From positions 821,001 through 885,000 of the forward strand of contig NZ_CP058648.1 of the NCBI RefSeq assembly GCF_018141405.1: a stretch of 64,000 nt of DNA, read 5' to 3'. Source of the DNA: Serpentinicella alkaliphila (GTDB lineage: Bacteria; Bacillota; Clostridia; Peptostreptococcales; Natronincolaceae). Below the pieces are notes generated by a model. It was not told the DNA's origin and did no database searches. It saw only the letters and a list, made by a program, of their open reading frames with translations. Below, piece by piece: positions 37,737 through 45,249 of the stretch (positions are counted from its first letter, which is position 1; every line of letters starts with the position of its first letter). The translations under genes were made by a program, and so were the position numbers.

Positions 37737-39502
37737 ATGTACGTTGCAATAACAGGTTCAGGAAAGGCTCGTGTAATTCAATTTAGAGAAGATACTCGCA
37801 TTCCGGGAACTAATCGCAAGAAAACTCATGTTGTAAAAACTATTGGCAACTATGAACGTATGCTTGCAGAAGATCCAGATATTATTGCAAAATTAAAAGC
37901 CGAAGCAAATTTGAAATTACTAAGGCAAAGAAAACTTCTACTGCACCTTTAGCTCTTGAAGTACCCGTTATGGATATTTTGTCTCCTACTGATGTTGTTC
38001 CTTCCTATAACTTCGGTCATGCACTAATCAACCAACTATGGAGTAATATGGCCCTTGATAACTTCTTTGAAGTTAGTTCTGGAAAGCGCAATGCAAAGAC
38101 TGTGGCCCAAGCACTTTATTATTTAATTGCTCATCGCCTGCGCACACCCATCAAGCATTAATCTAGCGGCTTCAGAGCAAAAACGTTATCTTTGGAGTAC
38201 CAATTCTGGGAAACGATATATTTTATGATGTTTTAGACGTTCTTGCCGACCAAAAAGAATTTGTGGTAGCCCATTTAGCAGACTTTTTCAAAAGAAAACG
38301 AACCGAAAAGAGTCTGAAGCTTACTATGATGTAACGACATATTCCTTCGAAAGTACCAAATGGGGCGAACTTAGAATGTTTGGATTTTCAAAAGATCATA
38401 AAAATAATGAAGTTCAAGTAGTAATGGGGCTTTTGATGGATAATAACGGCATTCCAATAACATTTGAGCTTTTTCCAGGGAACACAATGGACCAAAATAC
38501 TTTAGTACAATCTGTTGAAAAACTAAAAAGTTATATGGGTTAGAGAAGATTACCGTGGTAGCAGATAGAGGACTTAATAGTGGAAGTAACTTAGAATACC
38601 TTATCAAAGGTGGACAAGACTTTGTAATTAGTTATACTTTGAAACGTTCTAAAGAACGATTCAAAGAAATGGTTTGGGATGAAAGTAACTGGAATAACAC
38701 TACAGATCCAATGAGTGGTGAAATCATATATCGCAGTAAGGTTGTTAATCAAAATATAGAAGTTAAAGTTCCTCTAAAAGAAGATGAAATTTCAGAAATT
38801 GGCAAACGGGGTAGGCCTAAAAATATAGAATTGAAGAAATACCAGTAAAGATTCATCTGACATGGTCGTCTAAACGCGCTAAAAAAGATAACCAAGATAG
38901 AGAAAGAATGCTTGAAAAATTAAAAAAGAAATTGGATAAGCCATACCAATTAAAAGCGGCTCAAGAAGAGGATGTAATCAATATCTTGAAATGGAATTAG
39001 ATACAGAGGGCTGGAAATTAGATGAAAATAAAATAAATGAAGCATCACGCTATGATGGTTATTATGCAATAATAACAAACAACCTAGAGTTAAGTACAGA
39101 AGAAGTAATGAAAATATACGGGGACTTTGGAAAATAGAAGAAAGCTTTCGTATATTAAAGACAGACCTAAGAGCTCGTCCAGTATTCGTGTGGAGTGATA
39201 ATCATATTAAAGGGCATTTTACAATGTGCTTTCTATGTTTATGTATTTTACGATATATGCAATACCTTTTATCAAGTGAACAAGGTAGGCAGGTGTCAGT
39301 GGCTGAAATTATGGAAGCGATAAGAGAACCACTAGTCTTGGTTCAAGGCAAGTTTCCAAAAGTTGTTGTCACACCTACACGAATTTCTCAATCTTATCTT
39401 GTCTTAGCTGAGATACTAAAATTATCTACACTAAAAAGTAATATGACATTAACGAAGTTCAGAGCTTGCACAAAACTTGATTTATCAGTAAATCTTAAAT
39501 AA
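37737..39502 (+). pseudogene. IS1634-family transposase, seven frameshifts
   Basis: A DDE transposase. It starts MYVAITGSGKARVIQF at ATG 37737 behind GGGGGAAC, with an extended -10 TGGTATAAT upstream (37694-37702). Joined across breaks the protein would be about 590 residues and ends at 39502. The three acidic sites are visible in YYDVTTYSFES, ITVVADRGLNSGS and GLWKIEESFRILKTDL. Breaks lie near 37932 (A run), 38150 (C run), 38288 (T run), 38540 (T pair), 38823 (A run), 38958 (A run) and 39122 (G run). Six read as loss of one base and one as gain of one base. No substitution nonsense codon is seen between them. It is either a slippage-decayed copy or uncorrected sequencing indels. Confidence 0.88.
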
Positions 39503-39518
39503 TAGGACAAGTATAAAG

Positions 39519-39556
39519 CGGTATAAATGTTTATATATTAACGTTTATACCGTTTT
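39519..39556 (+). terminator. Terminator of the IS transposase
   Basis: CGGTATAAATGT (39519-39530) pairs with ACGTTTATACCG (39541-39552) with one G-U pair, then TTTT. It lies 16 bases after the transposase stop. Confidence 0.8.
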
Positions 39557-39582
39557 ATTCGCCTCTAAGTTCTAAACTCAGG

Positions 39583-39715
39583 AACTATTATATGAGGGGA
39601 AAGAAATTATGTTACAAAAACAATTATTTATTTACTTGCTTTTAAAAATAAACAAAAAAATGCTATGGACATTTACTCCATAGCTATTTAAACATTTTTC
39701 CTAATAAACCAGAAC
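39583..39715. repeat. Right copy of the 133-bp target duplication
   Basis: It is identical to 37409-37541 and begins directly after the right terminal repeat of the insertion sequence. It includes the functional 3' end of yabP and the terminator after it, so yabP was not truncated by the insertion. Confidence 0.92.
39654..39684 (-). terminator. Terminator of yabP
   Basis: GCTATGG (39662-39668) pairs with CCATAGC (39678-39684) around nine bases. On the minus strand a run of seven U follows. The yabP stop codon touches the stem. The same hairpin is present in the left duplication at 37488-37510. Confidence 0.85.
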
Positions 39716-39974
39716 TTTTTGCAGAAAAGCTTTCTCTGTCACTATATACTAGAGAATATACTCTTCCAGTTATAGTAACATTCCCGTCATCTAAGTTAAG
39801 CTTTTTAACATCAAGCTCCTGTCCTTTTATTGTGAGTATCCCTCCGGATGTAACCATGACTATTATTTCACTGTTAAAGCTCTCAACACTTTCTACTCCG
39901 GATAAATTAATCTTCTCTCGATTATCTAGGGCCAAACTATGTTTAAGTTGTCTTTCTACTTTACGTTCCTCCAA
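39684..39974 (-). CDS. yabP: Sporulation protein YabP
   Basis: A 96-residue protein of the YabP/YqfC family, produced in the mother cell and required for sporulation in Bacillus. The family pattern is clear: a basic N terminus, HSLALDNREKINLSGVESVE, EIIVMVTSGGILTIKGQELD and VTITGRVYSLVYSD, a small beta-rich protein. The start is TTG at 39974 behind GGGAGGTG. The last codons lie inside the right copy of the 133-bp duplication, so the protein is complete in spite of the insertion just downstream. It normally sits next to yabQ, which is now 2.3 kb away. A possible sigma-E promoter lies at 39997-40025. Confidence 0.93.
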   Translation of the reverse strand: MEERKVERQLKHSLALDNREKINLSGVESVESFNSEIIVMVTSGGILTIKGQELDVKKLNLDDGNVTITGRVYSLVYSDRESFSAKSSGLLGKMFK

Positions 39975-39996
39975 AATAACACCTCCCTATCACCAC

Positions 39997-40025
39997 ATTT
40001 TATGAACGGAAGGTGTTAAATAGAA
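39997..40025 (-). promoter_or_regulatory. Possible sigma-E promoter of yabP
   Basis: On the minus strand CATAAAAT (40004-39997) differs from the sigma-E -10 CATACAAT at one base. Thirteen bases upstream, TTCTATTT (40025-40018) weakly resembles the -35. It sits between the SpoIID-like stop and yabP. yabP is sigma-E dependent in Bacillus. Confidence 0.35.
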
Positions 40026-40032
40026 CCACAGT

Positions 40033-41013
40033 TTATTCCCAAAGCTTGACTATTTCAATATCTTTAAAGTAATGCTTTACAATTTCTTCGGCACTTCTAC
40101 CATCTTGAGCCATCTGGAATGCACCCCACTGACTCATGCCTACACCATGACCATATCCAACGCCTTTAAAAGTTACTTGGTCACCTTCTACATTAACTGA
40201 CTCTAATTTCATGGATTTCAGCTTAGTACTATCTAAAGCAAGTCTAAAGGATGGTGCAGAAACTTCTGCATTTCCTATACGTAATCTTGTTGCTCTACCG
40301 GAAGGACCTGTTTCAAGTATCTCTATATCATTAAAATCTCCTGGTTCTTGACCAGCATTTCTTACGGCCTCAACTACTTCAGCCTTAGTGAAGGTTGCAG
40401 TCCAATTAGAATCTTCCTCTGGGGCTTCTGGAGAATCCGGAGACTCAACTACTTGTATATATGGGGGTTCTTCACCTTCGTGTTCAATTCCTTCTTTTGC
40501 CGTTGCAGTTTGCCAGCCAGCATGGGCATGGAACCAAGCCTTAACATATTTGCCATCATATACTGCTACTTGACCTCTAGTCTCTTGAACCGCCTGCTTT
40601 ATTAAATCATTGATTTCCTCCGCATTCCAAGCTTGTGCCTCTTGAATATCAGTAGATACATGGGCCCCTTCGTATTTGGACTGACCCTTTTCTGTTACAA
40701 ATTCCATAACAAAGGTTCTTGCTAATATAGCCTGAGCCTTTAAAGCTTCCAAAGGAAAATTGTTTCTCATTTCACCGGCTAAAACTCCGTTTAAATATTC
40801 CTCAAAAGCCATTTCCTTTATTTCACCAGTTTCTACTAAGTATACATTAACCCTTGGCTCTTGTCCCTCTCCCTGACTTATACCCTCAGGTATTGGGGGT
40901 TTCTCTACTGCTTGTCTTTCCCCCTCTGGTCTTGGACTCGGTCTACAGCCAGTTAAAATAAGGAAAGTAATTAGTAGTAATATAAAAAACTTATTAAATT
41001 TATATTTGTGCAT
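40033..41013 (-). CDS. SpoIID/LytB-domain lipoprotein
   Basis: A 326-residue exported lipoprotein. The ATG at 41013 is chosen because AAGGAGG stands just before it and the signal peptide with lipobox LILTGCRPS then lies at the N terminus; an upstream in-frame start would overlap the previous gene. The SpoIID/LytB domain shows MAFEEYLNGVLAGEM, LEALKAQAILARTFVMEF, the substrate-facing WFHAHAGWQTA and the C-terminal GVGYGHGVGMSQWGAFQMAQ. SpoIID is a lytic transglycosylase active on denuded peptidoglycan during engulfment; this paralog lacks the usual SpoIID context but lies among sporulation genes. Its conserved Glu in LAGEM could be catalytic. The acidic Pro-rich linker after the lipobox is a spacer. 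Confidence 0.88.
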   Translation of the reverse strand: MHKYKFNKFFILLLITFLILTGCRPSPRPEGERQAVEKPPIPEGISQGEGQEPRVNVYLVETGEIKEMAFEEYLNGVLAGEMRNNFPLEALKAQAILARTFVMEFVTEKGQSKYEGAHVSTDIQEAQAWNAEEINDLIKQAVQETRGQVAVYDGKYVKAWFHAHAGWQTATAKEGIEHEGEEPPYIQVVESPDSPEAPEEDSNWTATFTKAEVVEAVRNAGQEPGDFNDIEILETGPSGRATRLRIGNAEVSAPSFRLALDSTKLKSMKLESVNVEGDQVTFKGVGYGHGVGMSQWGAFQMAQDGRSAEEIVKHYFKDIEIVKLWE

Positions 41014-41078
41014 GGAAATCCTCCTTTTTCTAGATTTGTTAATATTATTTGACAAAAAGGATTTCCTATACAGTATAA

Positions 41079-41321
41079 TCAATCTAAAATTTTAAACATT
41101 TCCTTAGCCTCATCTTTTTTAACATGCTCCGTTATACTTAATATTTCTGCCTTTACACTTTTATCCCCAAATCGGATTTCTATTATATCCCCTACCTTAA
41201 CCTCTGTTCCAGGTTTTGCTACTTTGTCATTAATGAAAACTCTCTCACTTTCACAAGCTTCCTTAGCTATTGTTCTTCTTTTAATTAATCGTGATACTTT
41301 TAAATATTTATCTAAACGCAT
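41079..41321 (-). CDS. rqcP: S4-domain ribosome quality-control factor RqcP
   Basis: An 80-residue protein made up almost entirely of one S4 RNA-binding domain: MRLDKYLKVSRLIKRRTIAK, ERVFINDKVAKPGTEVKVGD, EIRFGDKSVKAEIL. This is the YabO/RqcP family, which binds stalled 50S subunits and supports RqcH in adding C-terminal Ala tails. It lies between hup and the SpoIID-like gene, matching yabO in the Bacillus order. GGAG precedes the ATG with eight bases between. The length is normal. Confidence 0.93.
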   Translation of the reverse strand: MRLDKYLKVSRLIKRRTIAKEACESERVFINDKVAKPGTEVKVGDIIEIRFGDKSVKAEILSITEHVKKDEAKEMFKILD

Positions 41322-41350
41322 TTACCTCTCTCCTTATACTATAAAACAAT

Positions 41351-41375
41351 AAAAATCAGGACACCAGGCCTGATT
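41351..41375 (-). terminator. Terminator after hup
   Basis: AATCAGG (41354-41360) pairs with CCTGATT (41369-41375), and five U follow on the minus strand. It separates hup from rqcP. Confidence 0.75.
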
Positions 41376-41394
41376 CTTATTAAATATAAGTGTA

Positions 41395-41673
41395 TTAGTC
41401 ATTTATTTTTTCTTTTAAAGTTTTTCCTGCTTTAAATACAGGTGCTTTTGATGCAGGGATTTCGATTACTTGCTCTGGGTTTCTTGGATTTCTTCCTTGT
41501 CTTGGTTTTCTTTCTCTTACTTCAAAAGTTCCGAATCCTACTAATTGTACTTTTTCTCCTACTTCTAAAGCCCCTTCAACGCTTTCCATAAAAGCGTTTA
41601 ATGCTGCTTCCGCATCTTTTTTTGTTAATCCGCTTTTCTCAGCCATCTTTGATACTAAGTCCGCTTTGTTCAT
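41395..41673 (-). CDS. hup: DNA-binding protein HU
   Basis: A 92-residue histone-like protein that bends and compacts DNA as a dimer. The conserved start MNKADLVSKMAEKSGLTKKD and the arm region GFGTFEVRERKPRQGRNPRN, with Pro at the intercalating position, are unmistakable. AAGGAGG and a 9-base gap precede the ATG, and the codon use looks favourable. It is inserted in the conserved block between the flippase gene and rqcP, where Bacillus has mazG (yabN). A strong terminator follows, as expected for an abundant monocistronic product. Confidence 0.96.
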   Translation of the reverse strand: MNKADLVSKMAEKSGLTKKDAEAALNAFMESVEGALEVGEKVQLVGFGTFEVRERKPRQGRNPRNPEQVIEIPASKAPVFKAGKTLKEKIND

Positions 41674-41836
41674 AAGTAAAATACCTCCTTAAAATTAGAA
41701 TACGTATAGTCATATTCTCTGTAGATTTGTAAATTCCTTCTTTTCAAGCAATTTTATTTTTAATATTGCCAAATTCTCTTCAATATTATTCATATTATAG
41801 TATTTTCTTAAAAAAATGTCAATATATGCATTAAGT

Positions 41837-43444
41837 TTAAGCCTTTTTCATCAATTTAATCTTAGTTAATAGACTAATAATTTTTTCACCCTTAGGTAAA
41901 ACATCTAAATCTTCTTTTGTAATTGTACTTGTTCTTAGTAGCATTATGCCGTAAGTTGCTGCCCCTATACCTATTGCTATTATAGTTGAGAGAGAATTGC
42001 CTAGAAAAGGAACTAGCTGCCTATATACTACTATTACTATAATTCCCATCGTAACCCCTGATAATACAGGTTTTAAGAAAAAGTCTTTTATTCCAAAGGT
42101 TACACCGGTTGCTTTTTTAACAGATAATAGATTTAACATGTATGCAATAAAATACGCAAAGACAGTCCCAACCGCTGCACCCTTAACATTTATATGTGGT
42201 ATTCCAGTTAAAACATAGGTTATTACTAATTTAAAGCCGGCTCCAATAAACAGGTTGACTACCGGCACATGGGGCTTGCCTAGACCTTGAAGAACCCCTG
42301 TTAAGGACTGTATTTGTGTTAAAAATACAACCGCGAAGGATAGAAATAATAAAACCTGTCCAGGATTTCCTGGCTCATCTGGGAACAATAAAGTCATTAT
42401 AGGTGTTGCTAAGGTAGCTAAGCCAATTGCAGCAGGCAGTCCGACTAATAGTGACAGTTTTACTGCTGATTGTGCATTGTCATTAATAGTGTCTAAATCC
42501 TTTCTCTCCGCAGCCTCTGCTACGACAGGCACCACACTAATGGCTATTGCCACTGTTATTACCTGTGGTAAATTAATTAGTGTATTTGCCATCCCTGAAA
42601 GCTGTCCAAATAGTCTTGTAGCTTCACTGGCAGTAAATCCTATATCCTGCAATCTTCTTAAAACTATAAATGTATCTAGCATATTAATTAAGGGCATTAC
42701 TGCTGCACCTAGAGATATTGGTATAGAAATTTTTAAAATGTTTCTAATTATTTCCTTAGTCGTTTGCTCCTCAAATTGACTATGTTCTACACCGACTGGT
42801 ACTAAACTCCCTTTACTTCTCTTATAGATATAAGCTATGGCTAGTAGTCCTGCAGCCCCTCCTACTGCAGCTCCAAAGGAAGCCCCTGCAGCAGCAAACC
42901 TTATATCCAGTCTTTTTAACAAATAAAGGGCTAAGGCAATTCCTATAACTACCCGTACAAACTGTTCTACTACTTGGGATATTGCTGTTGGAGTCATATT
43001 TTTTGTACCTTGGAAATACCCTCTAAAGGACGCAAGCAGACATAGAAAAAACAATGCTGGTGCCATTGCTAGTACGGCATAATAAGCATTGGGACTTTTA
43101 AAAACATTATCTACTAGGTACCTAGTCATTACAGCTATAATAAGGGATCCCACAATACCTAGGCCAAGTAACAAATAGAAAGAAGTCTTAAATATTTTAT
43201 GGGCACCTTTATAATCTTGGCTTGCCCTTTTCTCTGATACTAATTTAGAAATGGCCGTTGGGAGTCCAGCTACTGTAAACGCCATTAAAAAGTTAAATAC
43301 TGTGTATCCTACTTGATAATATCCGATTCCTTCTCCACCAAGATATCTACCTAGGGGTATTCTAAAGAACGCTCCCATAATTTTAATAATAATACCAGCG
43401 GCACCTAAAATAAATGCCCCTTTAAGAAAATTATCCTTTTTCAT
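41837..43444 (-). CDS. yabM: MOP-superfamily flippase-like protein, YabM/SpoVB group
   Basis: A 535-residue membrane protein with about fourteen helices, of the polysaccharide-transporter/MurJ-related MOP family. The N-terminal FLKGAFILGAAGIIIKIMGA and FRIPLGRYLGGEGIGYYQVG are typical of the SpoVB/YabM branch, which is linked to lipid II or lipid-linked glycan flipping during growth or spore cortex synthesis. GTGGAGGC precedes the ATG at 43444. Its place directly after spoVT matches yabM. The adjacent gene in Bacillus (mazG, yabN) is missing here. SpoVB itself cannot be excluded by sequence alone. Confidence 0.88.
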   Translation of the reverse strand: MKKDNFLKGAFILGAAGIIIKIMGAFFRIPLGRYLGGEGIGYYQVGYTVFNFLMAFTVAGLPTAISKLVSEKRASQDYKGAHKIFKTSFYLLLGLGIVGSLIIAVMTRYLVDNVFKSPNAYYAVLAMAPALFFLCLLASFRGYFQGTKNMTPTAISQVVEQFVRVVIGIALALYLLKRLDIRFAAAGASFGAAVGGAAGLLAIAYIYKRSKGSLVPVGVEHSQFEEQTTKEIIRNILKISIPISLGAAVMPLINMLDTFIVLRRLQDIGFTASEATRLFGQLSGMANTLINLPQVITVAIAISVVPVVAEAAERKDLDTINDNAQSAVKLSLLVGLPAAIGLATLATPIMTLLFPDEPGNPGQVLLFLSFAVVFLTQIQSLTGVLQGLGKPHVPVVNLFIGAGFKLVITYVLTGIPHINVKGAAVGTVFAYFIAYMLNLLSVKKATGVTFGIKDFFLKPVLSGVTMGIIVIVVYRQLVPFLGNSLSTIIAIGIGAATYGIMLLRTSTITKEDLDVLPKGEKIISLLTKIKLMKKA

Positions 43445-43503
43445 TCAATACTGCCTCCACTTCATTAAACTACAATCCTGCTCCATTATATCAAAATACT
43501 TTT

Positions 43504-43532
43504 AAAAAAAATAGCCCCGAAAGACTCGGAGC
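43504..43532 (-). terminator. Terminator of spoVT
   Basis: On the minus strand GCTCCGA and TCGGGGC pair around five bases (one G-U pair), followed by eight U with one A before them. Confidence 0.82.
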
Positions 43533-43542
43533 CATATCTAAG

Positions 43543-44094
43543 CTATTGTTCCATTTGTTTTGATAAGAATGAAGCGGCTGTGGCTGCTATTTTCTTTTCA
43601 ACTTCACCCATAGTAGTCCCTTTTTCCTTAGAACATATTATAACTGCCCCAATAGGGTCTCCATGTGTAACAATGGGTGCTATTACTTGAGCTGAATATT
43701 TGTTTTCATCGCTTTCGTCCGATGTTAATGTAACTATTTTATCACCTTTATTAAGTACACTTACTTCTCTTTCTTCCATTAGCCTTTCTAATTGTTTACT
43801 AACCCTTTTATCAATATATTCTTTTTTTGAATTACCTGCTACTGCAATAATAGTATCTCTATCTGTTATAATTGCAAGATTCCCTAATGACTCATAAAGC
43901 GACTCAACATATTCAGTGGCAAATTCGCTTAGTTCCCCAATTGGAGAATATTTTTTTAGTATAACTTCTCCTTCTCGGTCAGTGAAAATTTCAAGAGGGT
44001 CACCTTCTCTTATTCTTAAAGTTCTTCTAATCTCTTTAGGAATAACAACTCGCCCTAAATCATCAATACGTCTAACAATTCCTGTTGCTTTCAC
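43543..44094 (-). CDS. spoVT: Stage V sporulation transcription factor SpoVT
   Basis: A 183-residue regulator of sigma-G-dependent genes in the forespore. The N-terminal AbrB-type swapped-hairpin DNA-binding domain is residues 1-52 (KATGIVRRIDDLGRVVIPKE, IRREGDP-type loop REGDPLEIF). The C-terminal GAF domain covers about 56-180 (FATEYVESLYESLGNLAIIT, IAPIVTHGDPIGAVIICSKE). GTG at 44094 follows GGAGGG. It lies between prsA and yabM, as in related Clostridia. A candidate sigma-G promoter is at 44136-44165, in agreement with the known control of spoVT. It ends at its own terminator. Confidence 0.96.
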   Translation of the reverse strand: MKATGIVRRIDDLGRVVIPKEIRRTLRIREGDPLEIFTDREGEVILKKYSPIGELSEFATEYVESLYESLGNLAIITDRDTIIAVAGNSKKEYIDKRVSKQLERLMEEREVSVLNKGDKIVTLTSDESDENKYSAQVIAPIVTHGDPIGAVIICSKEKGTTMGEVEKKIAATAASFLSKQMEQ

Positions 44095-44135
44095 TATGTT
44101 TCCCTCCTACATAAAGTAAAATTTTAGTGTAATCA

Positions 44136-44165
44136 TAGTATTTTACCAAGGGTTATTTTTTATTC
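44136..44165 (-). promoter_or_regulatory. Candidate sigma-G promoter of spoVT
   Basis: On the minus strand GAATA (44165-44161) fits the sigma-F/G -35 GHATR. After 18 bases AATACTA (44142-44136) differs from the -10 CATNNTA at one base. The predicted start lies about 34 bases before the GTG. Confidence 0.45.
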
Positions 44166-44202
44166 ATTGAGAAAATTTTTAGTTATTGGAATAATTTTAA
44201 AA

Positions 44203-44234
44203 AAAGTAACGAAGGTCAAAGCCTTCGCTACTTT
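44203..44234 (-). terminator. Terminator touching the prsA stop codon
   Basis: AAAGTAACGAAGG and CCTTCGCTACTTT pair with one mismatch around a 6-base loop, starting at the stop codon of the gene, and a U run follows on the minus strand. Confidence 0.85.
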
Positions 44235-45196
44235 TATAGTTTCTCACTTTTAATTATTTTTGAATTCTCTTGAAGCTCCTGTAGATGTTTTTCAAAGGCT
44301 ATAGATCTTAATTCATCCATAATATATTGTTTTTCTTCTTCAAATGGAATTTCATCTACAATTCTATCTTCTAATAGCACCAAATGATATCCAAATCTTG
44401 ATTGAATAATATCACTTAGTTGTCCAACTTCCAGCTTAAATACTGGCTCTTCAAATTCAGGTACCATACGTCCTCTACTAAAGTAGTCTAAATCTCCACC
44501 AACTTCTTTAGTACCATCTTCACCATATTGTTTAGCTAAAGCTGCAAAGTCTTCGCCATTTTTTAATCTTTCTAAAAGCTCTTTAGCTAATTCCTCATCA
44601 CTTATTAGAATGTGTCTTGCCCTAACTTGTTCATTTTTATACAATTCTATATTAGTTTCATAATGTTCTCTTGCGTCTTCTTCACTTACTTCAATGCTAT
44701 AAAAATATTCATTTGCATAAAACTCAGTAATTAAGCTTTTTCGTATAATTACATTTTTAATAAAATCTTCATCTAAGCCATTTTCCTGAAGTACTTGTAG
44801 AAAATCTTCATCCTCACCTAACATCGATAAGAACGTTTCATAACTACTCATTACTTCTTCTTCAGTTATTTCAACATTTTTCTTAACAGCCTGTTGTATT
44901 ACTAATTCATCCATAATCATTTGATCTAGCACATTCTGTTTTAATAGATCAAGAAGAGTAACCCCATCTACTACTTCATTTAAAATGCCTGGTCCTAGTT
45001 GTGCCTCGTAGCTCAGTTTTTGCAATGCAACCATTTTATTAAACTCATCTATAGAAATAACAGTATTATTTACAACTGCAATAGCCCCATCTGGAAGCTT
45101 AGCTGAAGCCTTTTCTGAAGTACAGGCTGCTAGAACAGTTATCATAACCATAATAATTGCCATAGCCAAAGCAAATTTTCTTTTGATTGTATTCAC
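44234..45196 (-). CDS. prsA: PrsA-type peptidyl-prolyl isomerase lipoprotein
   Basis: A 320-residue exported foldase. The signal sequence ends in VLAACTSEK, a lipobox, so it is anchored to the outer face of the membrane. An alpha-helical SurA-N-like region (about 30-185) surrounds a parvulin rotamase domain at about 195-285 (VRARHILISDEELAKELL, GGDLDYFSRGRMVPEFEEPV, FGYHLVLLEDR). It helps fold secreted proteins, which fits an organism with many surface proteins. The start is GTG at 45196 behind AAGGAGGGG. It is inserted between mfd and spoVT, a common arrangement in Clostridia. Its terminator begins at the stop codon. Confidence 0.9.
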   Translation of the reverse strand: MNTIKRKFALAMAIIMVMITVLAACTSEKASAKLPDGAIAVVNNTVISIDEFNKMVALQKLSYEAQLGPGILNEVVDGVTLLDLLKQNVLDQMIMDELVIQQAVKKNVEITEEEVMSSYETFLSMLGEDEDFLQVLQENGLDEDFIKNVIIRKSLITEFYANEYFYSIEVSEEDAREHYETNIELYKNEQVRARHILISDEELAKELLERLKNGEDFAALAKQYGEDGTKEVGGDLDYFSRGRMVPEFEEPVFKLEVGQLSDIIQSRFGYHLVLLEDRIVDEIPFEEEKQYIMDELRSIAFEKHLQELQENSKIIKSEKL

Positions 45197-45249
45197 TTTT
45201 TCCCCTCCTTACTATTTTTAAACCTTACTCACCATTATACCTAACCTTA

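Larger units (their letters stand above)
37542..39582 (+). mobile_element. IS1634-family insertion sequence with complete ends
   Basis: A 2041-bp element. The terminal inverted repeats are CCTGACTTTAGAA (37542-37554) and, read inward from the right end, CCTGAGTTTAGAA (39582-39570), 12 of 13 identical. Directly outside both ends lies the same 133-bp sequence. Long, variable direct repeats are the known peculiarity of IS1634 of Mycoplasma mycoides. A hairpin sits near the left end and a terminator follows the transposase. It is inserted between yabP and yabQ and transcribed against them. Confidence 0.9.
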
